NCBI GenBank assembly: GCA_964530915.1
Contig: CAZHCK010000124.1
Coordinates: forward strand, 1-5,154
Source: Cloacibacterium sp964530915
GTDB lineage: Bacteria; Bacteroidota; Bacteroidia; Flavobacteriales; Weeksellaceae
Direction of reading: 5' to 3'
DNA: 5,154 nucleotides
The notes beneath the pieces were generated by a model, which was not told the DNA's origin, did no database searches, and saw nothing but the letters and a program-made list of their open reading frames with translations. A program made the position numbers and the translations under genes. Shown here piece after piece: positions 1-5,154 of this stretch (positions are counted from its first letter, which is position 1; every line of letters begins with the position of its first letter).

Positions 1-1080
1 ATAAAAAATGAAGTAGACGAAAAAGTGCTAAACGTGATGCAAAGTGCACAATTCATCAATGGTCCAGAAGTTCAGAATTTTCAAAAAGAATTAGAGCAAT
101 ATCTTGGTGTAAAACACGTCATTCCTTGTGCTAATGGCACAGATGCGTTACAAATTGCTTTGATGGCATTAGATTTACAACCTGGTGATGAGGTAATCAC
201 AGCAGATTTCACTTTTGCAGCAACGGTAGAAGTGGTTCATCTTTTAAAATTAAAATCAGTTTTAGTAGATGTAGATTATGATACTTTCAATATTGATATT
301 GAAAAATTAAAAGCAGCGATTACTCCAAAAACGAAAGCGATTATTCCTGTGCATTTGTTCGGACAATGTGCCAATATGGAAGCTGTTTTAGAAGTAGCAA
401 AAGAACATCATTTATTCGTAGTAGAAGACAATTGTCAAGGAATTGGTGCAGATTACACTTTTTCTGATGGTACTGTAAAAAAATCTGGAACTATGGGAAC
501 TATTGGAACCACAAGTTTCTTCCCTTCTAAAAATTTAGGTTGTTACGGAGATGGTGGTGCTATTTTTACCAATGATGACGAATTAGCGTACAAAATGCGT
601 GGAATTGTAAACCACGGAATGTACAAGCGTTATTATCACGATGAAGTAGGTGTGAATTCTAGATTAGACAGTGTTCAAGCTGCAGTTCTAAGAGTGAAAC
701 TTCCGCTTTTGGATTCTTATAATGCTGCAAGAAGAAGTGCTGCAGATTACTATGACAAAGCTTTTGCGAATCATCCAAACATTTTAACACCGAAAAGAGC
801 TGAAAACTCTACGCACGTTTTCCATCAATATACACTCAGAATTTTAAACGGAAAAAGAAATGAATTACAAGTGTTTTTAGCCGAAAAAGAAATTCCAGCG
901 ATGATTTATTATCCAGTGGCGTTGAGAAAACAAAAAGCTTATTACCAAGAGTCTAATGATGCGGATTTTGTTAACACAGATAAATTACTAGATCAAGTGA
1001 TTTCTTTGCCAATGCACACAGAATTAGAAGAGGAGCAATTGAAATTCATTACTGATTCTGTATTGGAGTTTATGAAATAA
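1..1080 (+). CDS. DegT/DnrJ/EryC1-family PLP-dependent sugar aminotransferase (WbpE-like), 5' partial
   Basis: Cytoplasmic enzyme expected to transfer an amino group, usually from glutamate, to a keto sugar nucleotide for surface glycan synthesis. The reading frame is open to base 1, giving 359 residues before the TAA at 1078-1080. The first in-frame GTG (25) is not the real start, because the residues before it (IKNEVDEK) match the family N-terminus; by recalled alignment with Pseudomonas WbpE about 13 residues are missing. Visible family marks are ANGTDAL (phosphate-binding loop, 136-156), EDNCQ (424-438, whose Asp should contact the PLP pyridine nitrogen), SFFPSKNLG with the Schiff-base Lys at 529-531, CYGDGGA, and GVNSRLD with the following QAA. 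The strongest remembered resemblance is to WbpE (UDP-3-keto-GlcNAcA aminotransferase), but other sugar aminotransferases such as FdtB/QdtB share these motifs, so the substrate is open. galE follows 56 bp downstream, consistent with a polysaccharide cluster. Family certain, substrate inferred. Confidence 0.93.
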   Translation: MKNEVDEKVLNVMQSAQFINGPEVQNFQKELEQYLGVKHVIPCANGTDALQIALMALDLQPGDEVITADFTFAATVEVVHLLKLKSVLVDVDYDTFNIDIEKLKAAITPKTKAIIPVHLFGQCANMEAVLEVAKEHHLFVVEDNCQGIGADYTFSDGTVKKSGTMGTIGTTSFFPSKNLGCYGDGGAIFTNDDELAYKMRGIVNHGMYKRYYHDEVGVNSRLDSVQAAVLRVKLPLLDSYNAARRSAADYYDKAFANHPNILTPKRAENSTHVFHQYTLRILNGKRNELQVFLAEKEIPAMIYYPVALRKQKAYYQESNDADFVNTDKLLDQVISLPMHTELEEEQLKFITDSVLEFMK

Positions 1081-1082
1081 TA

Positions 1083-1119
1083 TTACTTTGTCAAAGTTTT
1101 AAAATCTTTGACAAAGTAA
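1083..1119. repeat. Perfect 14-bp inverted repeat with nested palindromes between aminotransferase and galE
   Basis: TTACTTTGTCAAAG (1083-1096) and CTTTGACAAAGTAA (1106-1119) are exact reverse complements with a 9-base spacer. Each arm contains its own 11-bp palindrome, CTTTG-N-CAAAG (1086-1096 and 1106-1116), whose centres are 20 bp apart, and the spacer carries TTTTAAAA (1097-1104). In RNA it would form a long but A/U-rich hairpin. On the + strand it is followed by an A-run, not a T-run, so it is not a standard intrinsic terminator for the upstream gene. It could be an RNA-processing or 3'-end-stabilising hairpin, an attenuating or partial terminator, a dispersed intergenic repeat, or a double operator for a dimeric DNA-binding protein. 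The inverted repeat is seen directly; the role is not known. Confidence 0.85.
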
Positions 1120-1136
1120 AAAACGAAACTTAAAGC

Positions 1137-2156
1137 ATGACCATACTCGTAACAGGCGGATTAGGATATATTGGCTCTCATACTGTGGTTGAACTGCTCC
1201 AAAATAATTTTGAAGTAGTCATCATCGATGATTTATCCAATACCGAAAAATTTATCCTTAAAAATATTGAAGAAATCACGGGCAAAAAACCTATTTTCTA
1301 TCCTTTTGATTTAAAAAGAAAGGAATTATTGAAGCAAGTTTTTGATGCTCATCAAATCGAAGGTTGTATTCATTTTGCAGCATATAAAGCAGTGGGTGAG
1401 TCTCAAGTAAAACCAATTGATTATTATGAAAATAATCTATTTTCGCTCCTAAATCTTTTGCAAGAAATGAAAGAAAGAAATATTTCTAATTTCATTTTTA
1501 GTTCAAGTTGTACAGTTTACGGACAAGCGGATAAAATGCCAATCGACGAAAATACACCGCTGAAATTGCCAGAATCTTCATACGGGAAAACTAAACAAAT
1601 GGGCGAAGAAATTCTGAAAGATTTTGCAACCGCTCATCAGAAAAAAATTACTTTGTTGAGGTATTTTAATCCAATTGGAGCGCATCCATCAGCAAAATTA
1701 GGAGAATTGCCAATCGGAATTCCTAATAATTTGGTTCCTTATGTGATGCAAACCGCAGCTGGAGTTCGTGAGAAACTTTCGGTTTGGGGAAATGACTATG
1801 ATACCGAAGACGGAACAGCGGTTAGAGATTATATTTATGTGGTAGATTTAGCAAAAGCACATGTAAAAGCATTGCAGAAGTTAATTTCTGAAAACTCTGA
1901 AACGGTCATAGATATTTACAATTTGGGAACAGGGAAAGGAAGTTCTGTTTTAGAAGTAGTTCATGCTTTTGAAAAAGCCAATGATGTAGCTGTTCCTTAC
2001 CAAATTTGTGAAAGAAGAGCGGGAGATATTACCATCGCTTATGCAAATGCTGATAAAGCCGAAAAAGAACTCGGTTGGAAATCTGAAACCTCATTAGAAG
2101 AAGCACTCCGAACCGTTTGGCAATGGCAGAAATATTTAGAAACCAGAAAAAAATAA
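1137..2156 (+). CDS. galE: UDP-glucose 4-epimerase (GalE), possibly also acting on UDP-GlcNAc
   Basis: Interconverts UDP-glucose and UDP-galactose by NAD-dependent oxidation and re-reduction at C4, supplying galactose-type sugars for glycans; cytoplasmic, extended SDR superfamily. The 339 residues match the usual length (E. coli 338). The NAD-binding glycine motif TGGLGYIGSHT is at residues 6-16, with IIDDLSN at the end of strand 2. The catalytic triad is complete and falls at the same numbers as in E. coli: Ser124 in FSSSCTVYG, Tyr149 and Lys153 in SSYGKTK. Substrate-domain marks are RYFNPIGAHPS, GIPNNL, and WGNDYDTEDGT followed by VRDYIYV. The position equivalent to E. coli Tyr299 is Ala301 (2037-2039), close to the Cys of human GALE, which suggests room for N-acetylated sugars. 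The ATG at 1137 puts the Rossmann strand right at the N-terminus and is the natural start; no Shine-Dalgarno is seen, as usual in Bacteroidota. The next gene starts 6 bp after the stop, so the two are cotranscribed. Confidence 0.96.
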   Translation: MTILVTGGLGYIGSHTVVELLQNNFEVVIIDDLSNTEKFILKNIEEITGKKPIFYPFDLKRKELLKQVFDAHQIEGCIHFAAYKAVGESQVKPIDYYENNLFSLLNLLQEMKERNISNFIFSSSCTVYGQADKMPIDENTPLKLPESSYGKTKQMGEEILKDFATAHQKKITLLRYFNPIGAHPSAKLGELPIGIPNNLVPYVMQTAAGVREKLSVWGNDYDTEDGTAVRDYIYVVDLAKAHVKALQKLISENSETVIDIYNLGTGKGSSVLEVVHAFEKANDVAVPYQICERRAGDITIAYANADKAEKELGWKSETSLEEALRTVWQWQKYLETRKK

Positions 2157-2162
2157 AATACT

Positions 2163-2600
2163 ATGAAAACTCAAAAAATAGGAATCACTTTTTCATCATT
2201 TGATTTGCTTCATGCAGGTCATATCAAGATGTTGGAAGAAGCAAAAACGGTTTGTGATTATTTGATTGTTGGGCTACAATTAGACCCAGCTTATGATAGA
2301 CCTACTAAAAATAAACCTACTCAAACGGTTGTAGAACGTTATATTCAGCTAAAAGCTGTGAATGCAGTAGACGAAATCGTTCCGTATTATACAGAACAGG
2401 ATTTAGAAGATATTTTGAGATCTTTTGTGATTGATGTGAGAATTATTGGTGATGAATATAAAGACAAAGATTTCACAGGGAAGCAGTATTGTGAAGAAAA
2501 AGGAATTGAAATTTATTACAACAAAAGAGACCATCGATTTTCTTCCACCGATTTAAGAAAAAGAATCTTCGAAGCCGAAAAAGCGAAGCTAGATAAATAA
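2163..2600 (+). CDS. HxGH nucleotidyltransferase, glycerol-3-phosphate cytidylyltransferase (TagD)-like
   Basis: A 145-residue single-domain nucleotidyltransferase that would join a CMP (or AMP) moiety to a phosphorylated small molecule; the best-known relative is TagD, which makes CDP-glycerol. The nucleotide-binding motif FDLLHAGH is at residues 13-20, followed by IKMLEEAK, DYLIVGLQ with its Asp-Pro, and KNKP (48-52). VDEIVPY is at 69-75, and GDEYKDKDFTGKQYC (96-110) corresponds to the TagD GDDW region. The C-terminal signature is RFSST (125-129), a variant of the RTEGIST loop of TagD. It is somewhat longer than TagD (129 residues). Its place directly after galE suggests an activated precursor for cell-surface glycan, for example CDP-glycerol or a related alditol. 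The same fold also serves HldE-type ADP-heptose and other synthetases, so the substrate is unproven. The start has no Shine-Dalgarno but lies in an A-rich stretch. A hairpin terminator begins immediately after the stop codon. Confidence 0.88.
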   Translation: MKTQKIGITFSSFDLLHAGHIKMLEEAKTVCDYLIVGLQLDPAYDRPTKNKPTQTVVERYIQLKAVNAVDEIVPYYTEQDLEDILRSFVIDVRIIGDEYKDKDFTGKQYCEEKGIEIYYNKRDHRFSSTDLRKRIFEAEKAKLDK

Positions 2601-2635
2601 AAAAATCCGAGAAATTATTCTCGGATTTTTGTTTT
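2601..2635. terminator. Bidirectional intrinsic terminator between convergent genes
   Basis: AAAAATCCGAGAA (2601-2613) pairs perfectly with TTCTCGGATTTTT (2618-2630) around a 4-base loop (ATTA). The GC-containing core TCCGAGAA is flanked by an A-run on the left and a T-run on the right that continues as GTTTTT. Read on the + strand, the hairpin ends in a U-tract just after the nucleotidyltransferase stop; read on the - strand, it ends in a U-rich tract just after the receptor stop (the receptor's last codon is at 2638-2640). It should therefore end both transcripts. Confidence 0.9.
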
Positions 2636-2637
2636 TA

Positions 2638-5124
2638 TTACATTGGGCCGTCATCCATTCCGCCACTATCTCTTTGCTGTTCTTGTTTTCTTGGTTTTAT
2701 TTTCTTTTCGTCAGCAAATTTATTCTTAAATCTGTAAGAGAACGATAACAAGACTGTTCTAGGCATAAATTGCATTTCTGCTTCTCTGTAGAAATCTTCT
2801 CCATATGTTCTCATACGTCTTTTTCTGGTGTTAAAAACGTCTTGTACATTAAGGTTGATGGTTCCTTGATTATTAAGTATATTTCTACTGATCCCGAAAT
2901 TCATCGCATAAATTGCTAGTCTTTCGTTTTGAAAAGTTTTTTGAGGAGCATTATAGTTTCCTTGTAATTGCAAGTTGGTTTGTTTATCTAATTTTATTGC
3001 AGTGGTAAGTCTTGTTTGGAAAGATGTTCCAGAATTTTCAGTTTTTACATTATTAAACTCAGATTCATTTTTATAACCAAATAAGTTAAAATTACCAAAA
3101 ACTCTTAACCATTTAGTAGCAGTAATGTTATAATTAAAATCCATACCATATCTGTCTTCTGTACCTAAGTTTGCTGGCATAGATACGTAGTTTCCATCTG
3201 CATCTTTGGTTACCGTAAAACTGATGTCATCATTTGTTCTTTGGTAGTATAGTGTAGGATTGATGGTTAATTTATTTCCTTTAGAGTAGTTATAACCCAA
3301 CTCAAATGAATTTACATATGATGGATTAAGGTCTGCGTTTCCTTTAAAGTAGTTGGTAGCATTTTGTAGTCTGTATGCAGGAATTAACTGGAAAGATCTT
3401 GGTCTATTAATTCTTCTAGCATAATTTAGTGAAAATTGGCTCTTATCTGTTATGTTATAACTTAAAAATACAGAAGGGAAAAATCCGTTATATGATTTAG
3501 TATTTTTAAGATTATTGATAGGTGTGATAGGATTTGTTCTGATGTCATAACCATTGAAAACAGTAGCAATACTAGTGTTCTCATTTCTAAGTCCTAATTG
3601 ATAACCAAAATTGTCGAATTTACTTTTGAATTGAGCATAAATAGCTAATATTTTCTCGGTATAATCTGTTTTATTAGAGAATCTTTCGTCTAAATCTTGT
3701 CCAGCAGTTACATCATAAAAAAGGTTTTCTGTAATGTTGTTTCTGAAATCATATCTTGCTCCTGCTTCAAATTTAGAATCTTCTGTAATAGGAAGTTCGT
3801 AATCTGCTTTTGCAATCCAAGTTTTTTGATTGTTATTGTTATAATTATTTTGGTTTACAATGCTGATGTAGCTATCTTCAATATCTTCAAAATTATTATT
3901 TTTGGTTTTTTGAAAACTTCCACTTGCTGATAAAACATGACCTTTGTTGTCAAATTTATGCTCTAAACCTGCATCTAACTGTATACTGTTATTTTCGCCT
4001 TCTCCATTAACATTTCTAGAAGAATTGCCATATTTAGTAGAACTTGTAGTAGAAGTAGATTCGCTATCACTATTATTACCATTGGTAGTAATAGAGAAAT
4101 TAGCAGACGTGAAGTCTGTAAAATTATAATTGAGTCCAGTAGTGAAGTTGAAGTTCTTAAAATTATTGGTATTTAAGTTATTGATGTTAGAAATTTCTGC
4201 ATTTCCAGTATCATTAGAATAGGTTTTGCTCTTGTTCTCAAATTTTCCGAAACCACCGCCACCATTCACAAACCAAGAAAATTTACCATAATTCCAAGAT
4301 AGATTGGTATTAAGTCTAGATTGAGGAAGATAACCTACAGTTCCTTCTACAGAACCATTAAATCCTAAACCTTTTGATTTTTTTAATACAATGTTTAAAA
4401 TACCAGCGGTACCAGAAGCTTCATATTTAGAAGAAGGATTTGTAATCACTTCTATTTTTTCTATTTGATCTGCTGGAATATTTTTTAGAGCATTACTATC
4501 ATCTGTAATTCCTAAAATAGATGAAGGTTTTCCGTTAATTAAAAACTTAATGTTTGAGTTTCCTCTCATAGAAACGCTTCCGTCTGCATCTACATTTACA
4601 GAAGGTACATTAGCCAATACATCTTGTAAATTTCCACCTTTTGCAGTTAAATCTTGAGTAACATCATAAGTTTTTTTATCCAGTTCTACCTTGTAAACAG
4701 GTTTTGACGCAGTAAGAGTTACACCTTCTATATCTTTGGTTTTAGCGTTGGTAACTTGTTGTTCAGATTCTATTTTGATGTTTCCTAAATTAGGATTTTG
4801 TCCAATACTTTTTGTTACCACTAATTCTTTGAAATCTACGGCATCAATTGTGATTTCGTAGTTTCCTGGAATAAGATTAATAGAGAAATTTCCGTTTTCA
4901 TCAGTTAATGTAGCATCGCTAAAAAGCGCAGCATTTTCTTTTACGGTTTTATTGCTAAAAGAGATAGAAGCATAAGGAACGGCATTGTTTTGTGTATCTA
5001 CAATTTTACCTGAAATTTGTTGTTTTTCTTGTGCAAAAGCAATTGCAGCAGCAGAAAGAACGAGTTTTAGACCTAGTGTTTTTTTGGTAATTAAATTTAG
5101 AATTTCTGTTTGAATCATCTTCAT
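2638..5124 (-). CDS. Outer-membrane beta-barrel receptor, TonB-dependent-receptor-like, with N-terminal carboxypeptidase-regulatory-like domain
   Basis: An 828-residue outer-membrane protein, probably for TonB-linked uptake of an unknown ligand. Residues 1-31 form a signal peptide: KK at 14-15, hydrophobic LGLKLVLSAAAIAFA, and an AFA signal-peptidase site before Gln32. Residues about 36-118 are a carboxypeptidase-regulatory-like Ig fold (ISGKIVDTQNNAVPYASI, later TDENGNFSI and IPGNYEITI). A TonB-box-like IEGVTLTAS is at 132-140. The plug spans about 150-250, with LQDVLANVPSVNV, VSMRGNS, FLINGKPSS and IEKIEVITNPSSKYEASGTA. The rest is a beta-barrel with the RRINRP motif (570-575) and the GNADLNPSYVNSFELGYNY region typical of the Bacteroidota outer-membrane beta-barrel family. 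The last strand ends in LLSFSYRF (792-799), followed by a charged 29-residue tail ending in GGMDDGPM. Start: ATG at 5124, or ATG at 5118 two codons later; the frame remains open to the window edge, but an upstream start would overlengthen the signal peptide. No SusD-like partner is seen downstream. Confidence 0.9.
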   Translation of the reverse strand: MKMIQTEILNLITKKTLGLKLVLSAAAIAFAQEKQQISGKIVDTQNNAVPYASISFSNKTVKENAALFSDATLTDENGNFSINLIPGNYEITIDAVDFKELVVTKSIGQNPNLGNIKIESEQQVTNAKTKDIEGVTLTASKPVYKVELDKKTYDVTQDLTAKGGNLQDVLANVPSVNVDADGSVSMRGNSNIKFLINGKPSSILGITDDSNALKNIPADQIEKIEVITNPSSKYEASGTAGILNIVLKKSKGLGFNGSVEGTVGYLPQSRLNTNLSWNYGKFSWFVNGGGGFGKFENKSKTYSNDTGNAEISNINNLNTNNFKNFNFTTGLNYNFTDFTSANFSITTNGNNSDSESTSTTSSTKYGNSSRNVNGEGENNSIQLDAGLEHKFDNKGHVLSASGSFQKTKNNNFEDIEDSYISIVNQNNYNNNNQKTWIAKADYELPITEDSKFEAGARYDFRNNITENLFYDVTAGQDLDERFSNKTDYTEKILAIYAQFKSKFDNFGYQLGLRNENTSIATVFNGYDIRTNPITPINNLKNTKSYNGFFPSVFLSYNITDKSQFSLNYARRINRPRSFQLIPAYRLQNATNYFKGNADLNPSYVNSFELGYNYSKGNKLTINPTLYYQRTNDDISFTVTKDADGNYVSMPANLGTEDRYGMDFNYNITATKWLRVFGNFNLFGYKNESEFNNVKTENSGTSFQTRLTTAIKLDKQTNLQLQGNYNAPQKTFQNERLAIYAMNFGISRNILNNQGTINLNVQDVFNTRKRRMRTYGEDFYREAEMQFMPRTVLLSFSYRFKNKFADEKKIKPRKQEQQRDSGGMDDGPM

Positions 5125-5154
5125 TAATTTTTGTGTTGTGAAGCTAATTTTCGC
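5125..5154 (-). other. A-rich leader upstream of the receptor start
   Basis: Read on the - strand, the bases just before the ATG are CACAAAAATTA. There is no Shine-Dalgarno sequence, which fits the A-rich, SD-independent initiation common in Bacteroidota. The promoter is not within these 30 bases as far as I can see and should lie beyond the window edge. Confidence 0.35.

Noticed and set aside
754..768. Palindrome-like CAAAGCTTTTG inside the aminotransferase gene
   Set aside because: Imperfect, inside conserved-length coding sequence, and expected by chance in A+T-rich DNA.
1083..1119. Standard intrinsic terminator for the aminotransferase gene
   Set aside because: The stem is A/U-rich and the right arm is followed by AAAAAACG on the + strand, with no U-tract, so I list it as an inverted repeat of unknown role.
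1081..1136. Bacteroidota-type promoter (TTTG about 19 bases before TAnnTTTG) for galE
   Set aside because: TTTG occurs at 1087 and 1107, but neither is preceded by TA at the required spacing, and both are parts of the palindromes.
3697..3930. 77-codon + strand open frame
   Set aside because: It lies wholly antisense to the receptor barrel, has a biased hydrophobic I/F/V composition that mirrors Asn/Asp/Lys codons of the opposite strand, and has no recognisable domain.
3944..4129. 61-codon + strand open frame
   Set aside because: Antisense shadow of the receptor gene; its Leu/Val/Ser-rich sequence is explained by the Ser/Thr/Asn-rich coding on the other strand.
5139..5146. -7-like element TAGCTTCA on the - strand upstream of the receptor
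   Set aside because: Only a partial match to TAnnTTTG, too close to the start codon, and the -33 region would lie outside the window.

Overview
The window looks like a piece of a low-GC Bacteroidota chromosome, most likely Flavobacteriia and possibly the Chryseobacterium/Cloacibacterium side of the group. The reasons are the A+T-rich sequence, starts without a Shine-Dalgarno element but with A-rich leaders, and a large outer-membrane protein that joins a carboxypeptidase-regulatory-like domain, a plug and a beta-barrel, an architecture typical of this phylum. The genus is a guess from protein style, not a database result.

Left half (1-2600, + strand): three genes in one direction that look like the end of a surface-polysaccharide or nucleotide-sugar gene cluster. 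They are (i) a PLP-dependent sugar aminotransferase of the DegT/DnrJ/EryC1 family, WbpE-like, whose first codons lie outside the window; (ii) galE, a UDP-hexose 4-epimerase with an intact catalytic triad and a small residue at the sugar-selectivity position; (iii) a small HxGH nucleotidyltransferase of the glycerol-3-phosphate cytidylyltransferase type. galE and the nucleotidyltransferase are 6 bp apart and surely cotranscribed. The aminotransferase and galE are separated by 56 bp that hold a perfect 14-bp inverted repeat built from smaller palindromes. Together the genes would supply an amino sugar, a galactose/GalNAc-type sugar and a CDP-activated (or similar) building block for a glycan.

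Middle (2601-2637): a strong hairpin with T-runs on both sides lies between the convergent genes and should end transcription from both directions.

Right half (2638-5124, - strand): one 828-residue outer-membrane beta-barrel receptor, transcribed toward the polysaccharide genes. It has a signal peptide, an N-terminal carboxypeptidase-regulatory-like domain, a plug and a barrel of the flavobacterial 'outer membrane beta-barrel family' type. Its substrate cannot be told from the sequence. Its promoter lies beyond the window's right edge.

The gene content is ordinary for this phylum. I see no CRISPR array, RNA gene, insertion sequence or obvious new defence or mobile system. The points most worth a second look are the nested palindrome before galE, the predicted relaxed specificity of GalE, and the unassigned substrate of the nucleotidyltransferase.
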